Source of the DNA: Shewanella sp. NIFS-20-20
GTDB taxonomy: Bacteria; Pseudomonadota; Gammaproteobacteria; Enterobacterales; Shewanellaceae
Direction: 5' to 3'
Length of the DNA stretch: 32,707 nucleotides
Assembly: GCF_019209865.1 (NCBI RefSeq)
Contig: NZ_JAHUTT010000045.1
Coordinates: 1-32,707 of the forward strand
In this document: piece by piece, positions 26,593 through 32,707 of the stretch
How the letters are laid out: every line of letters begins with the position of its first letter
How positions within the stretch are numbered: the stretch's first letter is position 1
The notes under the pieces: generated by a model
What the model saw: only the letters and a program-made list of their open reading frames with translations
Databases searched by the model: none
Told to the model about the DNA's origin: nothing
Made by a program: the position numbers and the translations under genes

Positions 26593-27627
26593 TTAGCAAA
26601 GCTCCAGCCAGTGCTGACCTTTGGTTGTCATTGCACCCACTTGATGGATAGCAAGGCCCGCCTCCGTCAACATAGCTTCTAACGCGGATGCTTGACTTGG
26701 AGCAATCGCGATTAATAGGCCTCCGCTGGTTTGTGGATCACAAAGAATGGCTTGTTGGTCTTGGGTCAATGGGGGTAAATGCTCGCCATAACTGTCAAAG
26801 TTTCTTAAGGTACCGCCAGGCACACAACCCAGATCAAGATAATGACGGGCATGATCCAATAATGGAAGCTTGTCGAAAGCCAATTGTGCCGATAATTGGG
26901 CACCTTGGCACATTTCGAGTAAATGGCCTGCTAAACCAAAACCGGTGACATCGGTCATGGCGTTGACACCGCTAAGCTTAGCCACCTTAGCGCCAATTTT
27001 ATTCAGTTGGCACATGGCATCAGGCGCAATGTGCAGGTGTTCATCGGCTAATTTCTTCTGCTTTTGCGCTGTGGTTAAAATGCCGATACCCAGTGGCTTG
27101 GTAAGATACAATAAATCACCAGCCTTCGCCGTGTCATTTTGCTTGAGCTCGCTAAGCGGTATTTGTCCGGTCACGGCCAAACCAAAAATAGGCTCGGGTG
27201 CATCAATGCTATGACCGCCGGCCAGGACAATTCCTGCATCGGCACAGGCTTGACGGCCACCATCGACCACCTGCTGGGCCACTTCAGCGCTCAGCTTATT
27301 CACTGGCCAACCGAGGATGGCAATCGCCATGATCGGAGTGCCGCCCATGGCATAAATATCACTGATGGCATTGGTCGCGGCGATTCGACCGAAGGTGAAT
27401 GGGTCATCCACAATCGGCATAAAAAAATCGGTGGTGCTAATGATGCCAGTGTCTTCGTTTAAGCGATAAACGGCGGCATCATCGCGACTTTGATTACCAA
27501 CTAATAAGTTAGGATCTTTAAATTCAGGCAGTTGCGAACCGAGAATGGTACTGAGTACTTTTGGGGAAATTTTGCAGCCGCAACCAGCACCATGGCTAAA
27601 TTCGGTTAATTTGATATCAATTGCCAT
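26593..27627 (-). CDS. selD: Selenophosphate synthase SelD
   Basis: SelD makes selenophosphate from selenide and ATP. I start it at ATG 27627 because AGGTG lies about 7 nt upstream; the frame is open to 27663, but those 12 extra residues are not family-like. The resulting 344-residue protein has the catalytic Cys-Gly-Cys in SHGAGCGCK (C16 and C18, K19). There is no TGA at the catalytic site, so this is the Cys form, not a selenoprotein. Downstream, [20 protein letters not shown] and [18 protein letters not shown] are signature segments. Co-transcribed mnmH shows that one use is tRNA selenation; selAB, needed for selenocysteine, are not here. Confidence 0.96.
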   Translation of the reverse strand: MAIDIKLTEFSHGAGCGCKISPKVLSTILGSQLPEFKDPNLLVGNQSRDDAAVYRLNEDTGIISTTDFFMPIVDDPFTFGRIAATNAISDIYAMGGTPIMAIAILGWPVNKLSAEVAQQVVDGGRQACADAGIVLAGGHSIDAPEPIFGLAVTGQIPLSELKQNDTAKAGDLLYLTKPLGIGILTTAQKQKKLADEHLHIAPDAMCQLNKIGAKVAKLSGVNAMTDVTGFGLAGHLLEMCQGAQLSAQLAFDKLPLLDHARHYLDLGCVPGGTLRNFDSYGEHLPPLTQDQQAILCDPQTSGGLLIAIAPSQASALEAMLTEAGLAIHQVGAMTTKGQHWLELC

Positions 27628-27726
27628 TGCTGACACCTGTAAGCGGAATAGTATGTCGAACATAATAGCCAGATACAGGCGTCATGCAACTTAGCAGTGA
27701 AAATAAGCTGACTAGCGCAAATTTAT

Positions 27727-28842
27727 TTATGTTTCAAATGGTAGTTCGCGGGTGACGCGTTGCCAATGTTTAAAGCGGGTGGCCAAATTGGTACGCAACT
27801 GAGCCACCTCCTGTTTTAAATCGCGATGGCAAATTGCTTGGCGTTTAGCATCAAGCAAGGCTTTCTTTGCTTGGTAGTAGAGGATAAGCTCTTGTTTTAA
27901 TTCGTCATATTCATGCTGCAACTTATCAATCCACACCTCTGCATTGGGTAAGTGCGCCAGTTTGGTTTGGGCGCGTTTAAGTTGCATTTGCAGTTTGGCG
28001 GTTTCAATTCTTTCCTGAGGCACTTTGCGCAAATCTTGGGCAAGATTGAGGTAAAACAGTAATTTAATCAGCCATTTAGTTGGATCGAATTGCCACCAAT
28101 GAATACCGTTGCGATAGTCATACTCGAAAATATGGTGAAAATTATGGTAACCCTCACCGTAAGTAAGTAGGGCTAAGAAACCATTATCACGGGCGGTATT
28201 TTTATCGGTGTAAGGCTGCGAGCCCCAAATATGGGCTAAGGAATTAATGAAGAAGGTGCAGTGATGCACAACGACCAGCCGTAAGAAGCCAGCGAGCAAC
28301 AACATCGACAAAATATCACCATTGAGCCAACCTAAAAATATCGGTAAACCAAGATTCATGATCAATAACAGGCTGACGTAATGTTTGTGCTGCCACATGA
28401 CAATGGGATCGTTTTGTAAATCACGAACATTTTTATAATCATGATAGCGTTGACTCTGATATTCACGCAGCATCCAACCGATGTGACTGTACCAAAATCC
28501 CATCTTGGCAGAGTAGGGGTCCTTATCATTATCATCGACATGCTTATGATGAATACGATGGTCGCTGCTCCAATGCAAGGCGCTATTTTGCAACGCTAAC
28601 GCGCCACCTAAGGCATAAAAGAACCTGACGCTAGCGTGTGCTTTATAGGCTTTATGTGACCAGAGTCTGTGATAACCGGCTGTGATTGATAATCCGCTAT
28701 AAAAAGCGAGTAATACAAACGCGAGCCACTCAACACCATCGAATCCATGAACGATTGCTCGCCAAGGTACAAAGAGACAAGCAATAGTAAAAGTGATTGA
28801 GAATATGAGAATATTTGTCCAAATTAGCGAGGGTTTGCGCAT
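27727..28842 (-). CDS. Acyl-CoA/fatty-acid delta-9 type desaturase with C-terminal helical extension
   Basis: A membrane-bound di-iron desaturase that introduces a double bond into fatty acyl chains. The three histidine boxes are present: HRLWSH at 58-63, HRIHH at 95-99 and HNFHH at 233-237, among four hydrophobic membrane stretches. From ATG 28842 (GGAAG 5 nt upstream) it has 371 residues. A second start at 28854 adds MEAL and is possible. The last 100 residues (272-371) are charged and helical, with E/K/Q/L-rich segments such as KLQHEYDELKQELILYYQAK that look like a coiled coil. The divergent gene is fabR, and a FabR-type palindrome sits in its promoter, so expression should be repressed when unsaturated fatty acids are plentiful. 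Confidence 0.92.
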   Translation of the reverse strand: MRKPSLIWTNILIFSITFTIACLFVPWRAIVHGFDGVEWLAFVLLAFYSGLSITAGYHRLWSHKAYKAHASVRFFYALGGALALQNSALHWSSDHRIHHKHVDDNDKDPYSAKMGFWYSHIGWMLREYQSQRYHDYKNVRDLQNDPIVMWQHKHYVSLLLIMNLGLPIFLGWLNGDILSMLLLAGFLRLVVVHHCTFFINSLAHIWGSQPYTDKNTARDNGFLALLTYGEGYHNFHHIFEYDYRNGIHWWQFDPTKWLIKLLFYLNLAQDLRKVPQERIETAKLQMQLKRAQTKLAHLPNAEVWIDKLQHEYDELKQELILYYQAKKALLDAKRQAICHRDLKQEVAQLRTNLATRFKHWQRVTRELPFET

Positions 28843-28862
28843 CAGTGCTTCCATTTCAAATG

Positions 28863-28880
28863 AGCGTACATCTGTAAGCT
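28863..28880. promoter_or_regulatory. FabR-type operator palindrome
   Basis: AGCGTACA, two bases TC, then TGTAAGCT form an inverted repeat with one mismatch (A at 28877 instead of C). The half-site AGCGTACA is the known core of the E. coli FabR operator in front of fabA and fabB. The site abuts the -10 box of the desaturase promoter, so a bound repressor would cover the transcription start. The same 115-bp gap drives fabR, so autoregulation is possible. Confidence 0.75.
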
Positions 28881-28909
28881 AATTTAGCCTTGGATTATTT
28901 TTTGGTCAA
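28881..28909 (-). promoter_or_regulatory. Desaturase promoter
   Basis: On the minus strand TTGACC (28904-28909) and TAAATT (28881-28886) are separated by exactly 17 bp and match sigma-70 consensus at 5/6 and 4/6. Transcription should start about 28874, inside the palindrome at 28863-28880, leaving a leader of about 30 nt. Confidence 0.7.
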
Positions 28910-28978
28910 GCTTAAGGGCTGTGTTTCCTGAATAAAAACGGTATTATTCGTGAAATCTTTATCATTATGGAAATCGAC

Positions 28979-29599
28979 ATGGGTATCCGCGCGCAACAAA
29001 AAGAGAAAACGCGTAGAGCTTTAGTGGATGCGGCATTTAATCAATTGAGTGCTGAACGCAGCTTTTCTAGTCTGAGTTTGCGAGAAGTTGCCCGAGAAGC
29101 CAACATTGCACCGACCTCTTTTTATCGACATTTTAAAGATATGAATGAGTTGGGTCTGACCATGGTTGATGAAGGGGGGCTAACCTTGCGTCAAATGATG
29201 CGTAAGGGGCGTCAACGAGCAGAAGCTGGCGGTAGTGTTATTCGGATTTCTGTGGAAACCTTTATGGAAGTGCTGGATTCCAACCCTAACGTTTTCCGTA
29301 TCCTGCTCCATGAGCGTTCTGGCACGTCTGCCGCATTTCGTGCTGCAGTGGCTCGAGAAATCGAACATTTCATTTCAGAGTTGACTCATTATATTGAAGC
29401 TTCGACCGGCCGTGCGCCTGATCTTGCTCGAGCTCAGGCAGAGGCATTGGTGACGTTAGTCTTTAACGCCGGCGCCTCGGCATTAGATATGAAGCGAATT
29501 GAGCGTAAAATCTTGGCTGAACAATTGGTGATGCAATTGCGTATGGTGGCTAAAGGTGCTGAGATGTTACAGCACAAGCTGACGGCTAGCGTGATCTAA
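28979..29599 (+). CDS. fabR: TetR-family repressor of unsaturated fatty acid synthesis FabR
   Basis: FabR represses fatty-acid desaturation and unsaturated fatty acid synthesis in response to long-chain acyl thioesters. From the ATG at 28979 it has 206 residues and begins [20 protein letters not shown], nearly identical to E. coli FabR. The DNA-binding helix-turn-helix [20 protein letters not shown] follows at about 34-53, then an all-helical ligand domain with [18 protein letters not shown]. The open frame also has an ATG at 28967, four codons upstream; GGAA between the two favours 28979. It is divergent from its presumed target, the desaturase. Confidence 0.95.
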   Translation: MGIRAQQKEKTRRALVDAAFNQLSAERSFSSLSLREVAREANIAPTSFYRHFKDMNELGLTMVDEGGLTLRQMMRKGRQRAEAGGSVIRISVETFMEVLDSNPNVFRILLHERSGTSAAFRAAVAREIEHFISELTHYIEASTGRAPDLARAQAEALVTLVFNAGASALDMKRIERKILAEQLVMQLRMVAKGAEMLQHKLTASVI

Positions 29600-29621
29600 A
29601 AAGGAGCCTTATGGCTCCTTT
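29600..29621. terminator. Bidirectional terminator between fabR and trmA
   Basis: A perfect 9-bp stem AAAGGAGCC/GGCTCCTTT with loop TTAT begins right after the fabR stop. It is followed by TTATTGTT-rich sequence on the plus strand and by five T on the minus strand, so it can serve both convergent genes. Confidence 0.75.
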
Positions 29622-29632
29622 ATTGTTACTAC

Positions 29633-30730
29633 TTATTTTCGCTCTAATAACACGCCACACTCTTTATGATGGGTGTAAGGGAACTGATCAAATAAAGCAA
29701 ACTGCTTAATTTCATGGGTTTGCGTCAGTACTTTAAGGTTTTCTTTGAGCGTGTCGGGATTGCATGAGATGTACATGATGCGCTCATAACCTTGCACTAA
29801 AGCAACCGTGTCAGGATCGAGCCCAGCACGAGGTGGGTCGACGAAAATGGTATTGCATTGGTAACTTTTCAGGTCGATATCTTTTAAGCGGGTAAATTGA
29901 CGACCGTGATTCATGGCTTCGCTGAAGTCTTCCGCAGACATACGAATGATTTGCAGATTGTCGATATGATTGATGGCAATATTGTACTGGGCTGAGTCGA
30001 CTGAGGGTTTTGCAAGTTCAGTCGCCAAGACCCGATTAAAGTTGGGCGCTAATGCAATCGAAAAATTACCATTACCGCAATAGAGCTCCAATAAATCACC
30101 TTGGCTATTTTTAGTCACGTCGATGGCCCATTCCAGCATGTGCACTGACACACCGGCATTGGGTTGCGTGAAGCTGTTCTCAATTTGTTTGTATTGCAGG
30201 GTTTTGCCATTAACCGCTAACGACTCCACCACAAAATCGCGGTCGAGAACAATCTTTTGCTTGCGAGCGCGACCAATAAAATCAACGTTAAAGCTTGTTG
30301 ATAACCGTTGCTTTAAGGCGACGGCCTGCTGTTGCCATTCAGCATCTAATTGGCGGTGGTAAAGCAATGACACTAAGATCTCACCACTGACCGTCGATAA
30401 GAAATCAACCTGGAAAAGCTTATGGCGTAATATCGGATTGGGGCGCAATTCAGCCATCAATGCCAACATCATGTCATTGATTAGTTTACTCGCAGGCAGA
30501 AATTGATCACAGCGAACCTTCTGTTGCGTTTCATTATCAAACATATAGTAGAAAAGATCGTCACCCTCGTGCCAGACACGAAATTCGGCGCGCATACGAT
30601 AATGCATCGGTGCGGATGCAAAGGCTTGTACCTGAGGTGGACAGAATTCTGCAAAATCTGCTGTCAGTTGCTGGATCTTTTGATCGAGTTGAGTTTGATA
30701 ACTGGCGGGATCTAACGCTGCAAAATTCAT
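29633..30730 (-). CDS. trmA: tRNA (uracil-5-)-methyltransferase TrmA
   Basis: TrmA makes the conserved ribothymidine at position 54 of the tRNA T-loop, using S-adenosylmethionine. The 365-residue protein has the SAM-binding segment [13 protein letters not shown] near 212-224, the [11 protein letters not shown] motif near 297-307, the catalytic nucleophile C323 in [10 protein letters not shown], and the general-base glutamate in [10 protein letters not shown] at the end. All four match the E. coli enzyme, and there is no iron-sulfur cysteine set of the RlmD type. It is divergent from murI and convergent with fabR. Confidence 0.97.
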   Translation of the reverse strand: MNFAALDPASYQTQLDQKIQQLTADFAEFCPPQVQAFASAPMHYRMRAEFRVWHEGDDLFYYMFDNETQQKVRCDQFLPASKLINDMMLALMAELRPNPILRHKLFQVDFLSTVSGEILVSLLYHRQLDAEWQQQAVALKQRLSTSFNVDFIGRARKQKIVLDRDFVVESLAVNGKTLQYKQIENSFTQPNAGVSVHMLEWAIDVTKNSQGDLLELYCGNGNFSIALAPNFNRVLATELAKPSVDSAQYNIAINHIDNLQIIRMSAEDFSEAMNHGRQFTRLKDIDLKSYQCNTIFVDPPRAGLDPDTVALVQGYERIMYISCNPDTLKENLKVLTQTHEIKQFALFDQFPYTHHKECGVLLERK

Positions 30731-30743
30731 AGCTGTGGTACCA

Positions 30744-30772
30744 TTGGCATTATATTGGGGCGCAAATATTAT
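30744..30772 (+). promoter_or_regulatory. murI promoter
   Basis: TTGGCA at 30744-30749 and TATTAT at 30767-30772 have a 17-bp spacer, a near-consensus sigma-70 promoter. Transcription would start near 30779. This places every start codon before about 30779 outside the transcript and supports a downstream murI start. On the minus strand two TATAAT copies (30749-30754 and 30768-30773) overlap it and could serve trmA. Confidence 0.65.
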
Positions 30773-30863
30773 ACTAGATGGCGAACTTGTCCAGTATCAG
30801 CTTTTGCGCTTTATGACTTGCTGTGGGAAAATCCCTGCACTGTTGCTACTTCTGGAACCCACA

Positions 30864-31673
30864 TTGTCTCAGCCTATTTTAGTTTTTGATTCAGGTATTG
30901 GCGGTTTGTCTGTGCTAGCAGAAATCAAACGACTAATACCAGCAGCTGATTATCTGTATTTGTTTGATAATGCGCGCTTACCCTATGGGGAATTGGCTGA
31001 ACAAGTGTTAATCGATGGCTGCGTGGCATTAATTTGTCAGCAAGTTGAATTAAGTGATGCCAAATTGGTGGTGGTCGCTTGCAACACAGCTAGCACCTTA
31101 GTATTACCCCCTTTACGTCAAAAACTATCTATCCCTGTCGTCGGCGTTGTACCAGCCATTAAGCCGGCAGCCAATATCAGTGCCCATGGACGCATAGGCT
31201 TATTGGCCACACCGGGCACGATTAAGCGGACTTACACCCAACAATTGATAGATCAATTTGCGCCTGATTGTCATGTGAGCTTATATGGTTCTTCAGAATT
31301 GGTGATGATTGCTGAGAGGAAATTAGCGGGTCATGTGATTGAGCTTGAACAATTACAGCAGATATTGGCCCCCATCAAAGCTGATAAACTTGATACCTTA
31401 GTATTAGGTTGTACTCATTTCCCGTTATTAAAAGACGAGATATCACAGGTATTGGGTGATGCTGTGGTGTTGCTTGATTCAGGAGAGGCTGTCGCACGAC
31501 GAGTGCAAAGTTTACTGTGTGAGCAGAAGGTGGGGGAAGGACAAGCTGAACTGATTGGCATATATACGACAGAGCAAATCAGTCCGGGCTTGTATCAAGG
31601 CTTAATGCAACAAGGCTTCACCAAGTTGGCTTCCTATCATGCTTGTTCAGATTTGTCTGAATCAGAATCCTGA
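30864..31673 (+). CDS. murI: Glutamate racemase MurI
   Basis: MurI converts L- to D-glutamate for peptidoglycan, in the cytoplasm. The catalytic cysteines are in VVACNTAST and LGCTHFPLL, and the N-terminal ILVFDSGIGGLSVL carries the catalytic aspartate and substrate loop. I start it at TTG 30864, giving 269 residues beginning LSQPILVFDSG (read as Met), the usual family start and length. The frame is open back to 30735, but the 43 extra residues have no family counterpart, and the promoter at 30744-30772 would lie inside them. ATG 30813 is a second option; neither start has a strong ribosome binding site. Its 3' end overlaps the RRM gene on the other strand by 37 bp. Confidence 0.93.
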   Translation: MSQPILVFDSGIGGLSVLAEIKRLIPAADYLYLFDNARLPYGELAEQVLIDGCVALICQQVELSDAKLVVVACNTASTLVLPPLRQKLSIPVVGVVPAIKPAANISAHGRIGLLATPGTIKRTYTQQLIDQFAPDCHVSLYGSSELVMIAERKLAGHVIELEQLQQILAPIKADKLDTLVLGCTHFPLLKDEISQVLGDAVVLLDSGEAVARRVQSLLCEQKVGEGQAELIGIYTTEQISPGLYQGLMQQGFTKLASYHACSDLSESES

Positions 31674-32089
31674 GTCTTAGCTTCTCTGACCTTAATTGTA
31701 CGTTCCTGGAATAACGCATCATTTAATGTCTTCATGGCCGACTTAGCCCCTTTTTCTGACATTTCGACAAAACCAAAACCTTTGCGGCGTCCAGTCTTAC
31801 GATCCCGAACTAAACGGACACTGATGACAGGTCCATGTTGATTAAACAACTCTTCAACTTCAGACTCTCTAACTTTATAAGGTAAATTACCTATATAGAG
31901 AGTCATGGTTGGGCCATTGTAGTTTTCATTGCTTACGGCTTGTGGAGCAGAATTTATATTAACGATAAGGGCAGCTAACATTACGCCAATAACAAAGGCT
32001 ATCGCAGGATTGACTGTTGGCAGGAATTGATAAAAGACAACAGCACCTATTACTGCGACGATAACAGTCAGAAGTAATGACTTAGACAT
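31637..32089 (-). CDS. Membrane-anchored RRM (RNP-1) RNA-binding protein
   Basis: This is a 150-residue protein in two parts. Residues 1-45 are hydrophobic and form two probable membrane helices (about 4-20 and 28-44), and residues 62-136 form a single RNA-recognition motif with both landmarks, RNP-2 LYIGNL at 64-69 and RNP-1 RKGFGFVE at 102-109. The tail is acidic (DSDSDKSEQA). I start at ATG 32089; the frame is open to 32197, but the extra 36 residues lack a ribosome binding site. Bacterial RRM proteins are usually soluble, cold-induced and of eukaryotic or cyanobacterial type, and a membrane-anchored form is unusual, although I recall similar proteins in Shewanella. Function unknown. It could hold RNA at the membrane. 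Confidence 0.85.
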   Translation of the reverse strand: MSKSLLLTVIVAVIGAVVFYQFLPTVNPAIAFVIGVMLAALIVNINSAPQAVSNENYNGPTMTLYIGNLPYKVRESEVEELFNQHGPVISVRLVRDRKTGRRKGFGFVEMSEKGAKSAMKTLNDALFQERTIKVREAKTQDSDSDKSEQA

Positions 32090-32356
32090 AAAAAAATCTC
32101 TGATTAAGTGAAGAAGAAATAAAAATTCTGTTAATAACCTGCCTATCTTAATAAAATGTATGAAAATAAACCAGAGTGTTGGTGTTTTTTCAGTCATTTT
32201 CAGTCATTTTTAGCGTTTAACTGCTTTTGATGGCATTAATCTCCCATATTGTAAGCCTTATTCTTCTCAGAAAGCGCGATTAGCGTCAGAAAGTGCTGTT
32301 TAAGTGCGCAAACTGATGCAAAGGTGAGCGCTTGAGCGGGTTTGATTGAAAAAGGG

Positions 32357-32384
32357 TTGCGCTTAGAAATAGCTTCCCTATAAT
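32357..32384 (+). promoter_or_regulatory. rRNA operon promoter P1
   Basis: TTGCGC (32357-32362), a 16-bp spacer, then a perfect TATAAT (32379-32384), followed by the GC-rich discriminator GCGCCTCC and start site near 32393 in ACTGACACGG. The -10 region and discriminator match E. coli rrn P1 almost base for base, with the short spacer and GC discriminator that make such promoters growth-rate and ppGpp sensitive. No A/T-rich UP element is obvious upstream. Confidence 0.9.
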
Positions 32385-32519
32385 GCGCCTCCACTGACAC
32401 GGCAAACCTGCTTAACGCAAGGCGTAACGAGTCAGTCAAGTGTTAGAGGCATTAGCCAGCTAAGGCTTGGGCATTAAGGAGTTAGCAAAATTTTCAGCGA
32501 AGAAAATTTTAAAAATAAC

Positions 32520-32547
32520 TTGACGCTAAAAACGGGATGTGTAGAAT
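32520..32547 (+). promoter_or_regulatory. rRNA operon promoter P2
   Basis: TTGACG (32520-32525), a 16-bp spacer, and TAGAAT (32542-32547), 163 bp after P1. The discriminator ACGCAGCC is GC-rich. Just upstream, 32488-32519 has A/T tracts (AAAATTTT twice) that could serve as an UP element. Its position relative to P1 and boxA matches E. coli rrn P2. Confidence 0.85.
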
Positions 32548-32562
32548 ACGCAGCCCTGACCA

Positions 32563-32591
32563 GTGAGGAATCACGGTCACGTTCTTTAACA
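32563..32591 (+). promoter_or_regulatory. rrn antitermination site boxB-boxA
   Basis: GTGA-GGAA-TCAC at 32563-32574 is a GNRA-type hairpin in the boxB position, and CGTTCTTTAACA at 32580-32591 is boxA, differing from the E. coli TGCTCTTTAACA by one or two bases. The following AATTTATCAGACAATCT is identical to E. coli. These recruit NusB, NusE and associated factors to stop premature rRNA termination. Confidence 0.85.
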
Positions 32592-32707
32592 ATTTATCAG
32601 ACAATCTATGTGGACATTCACAGTAGTTGCTAAATCGACAACGATTTAAAACGTCTCGCAAGAGACTTCAACGAAGATGTCCGCATAACATGCAAATTCG
32701 GTGATTT

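Larger units (their letters stand above)
32393..32707 (+). other. 16S rRNA precursor leader (rrn operon start, cut by window end)
   Basis: Transcripts from P1 and P2 run off the window. The mature 16S 5' end is not reached, so the rRNA gene itself is not in view. The leader contains boxB and boxA at 32563-32591 and, after them, a set of hairpins: AAATCG/CGATTT at 32632-32647, GTCTC/GAGAC with loop GCAA at 32653-32666, both enclosed by a long-range stem of 32609-32617 with 32677-32685. Such leader structure is usual before 16S and may form part of precursor folding. Confidence 0.85.

Noticed and set aside
32198..32356. A tRNA or small RNA between the RRM gene and rrn P1
   Set aside because: No cloverleaf arms, T-loop motif or terminator could be recognised; the stretch appears to be plain upstream sequence.
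32236..32439. Minus-strand open frame of 67 codons
   Set aside because: It covers the rrn P1 promoter and its discriminator, which is much better supported, and the protein has no recognisable features.

Overview
This window reads as conserved core chromosome of a gammaproteobacterium in the Alteromonadales, most likely Shewanella. The protein families and their order support this: moeB-moeA-ferritin, pckA-hslO-hslR, a complete gspC-N type II secretion operon, yrfG/nudE/cysQ, a FabR-controlled desaturase with selD-mnmH, and fabR/trmA/murI leading into a ribosomal RNA operon. I see no insertion sequence, integrase, prophage, CRISPR array or tRNA gene. The identification rests on remembered protein similarity, not on a database search.

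Layout. (1) 1-2165: molybdopterin genes moeA-moeB on the minus strand, with a cluster of hairpins at the left edge. (2) 2393-6505: ferritin FtnA, a small GIY-YIG protein, a solenoid-repeat lipoprotein and an exported M14 peptidase. A 410-bp non-coding gap here carries a 94-bp tandem duplication. (3) 6657-9689: pckA, then hslR-hslO (heat shock RNA-binding protein and redox chaperone), all minus. (4) 9970-21406: twelve tightly packed plus-strand genes, gspC to gspN. Together they encode the type II secretion machine except the prepilin peptidase GspO/PilD. (5) 21442-25433: yrfG (minus), then nudE and a cysQ/GNAT/MFS run (plus). (6) 25488-28842: desaturase, selD and mnmH on the minus strand. (7) 28979-31673: fabR, trmA (minus) and murI. 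(8) 31637-32707: a membrane-anchored RNA-recognition-motif protein (minus), then tandem rrn promoters P1 and P2 and the 16S leader. The window ends before mature 16S begins.

How the genes work together. gspC-N builds one envelope-spanning secretion machine. selD makes the selenophosphate that mnmH uses for tRNA wobble 2-selenouridine. fabR is divergent from a desaturase whose promoter carries a near-perfect FabR-type palindrome directly after its -10 box, which implies repression of unsaturated fatty acid synthesis. moeA and moeB serve molybdenum cofactor synthesis. The genes on both sides of gsp (pckA-hslO-hslR and yrfG-nudE) are neighbours in E. coli, and fabR-trmA-murI-rrn matches the E. 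coli rrnB neighbourhood, so both ends look ancestral.

I found no convincing undescribed multi-gene system. The points most worth a second look are the ten-rung DGSG solenoid lipoprotein, the 94-bp duplication behind it, the membrane-tethered RRM protein beside the rrn promoters, the FabR operator, the acidic D/N/G tail of GspJ, the C-terminal helical extension of the desaturase, and several unusual palindromes between convergent genes.
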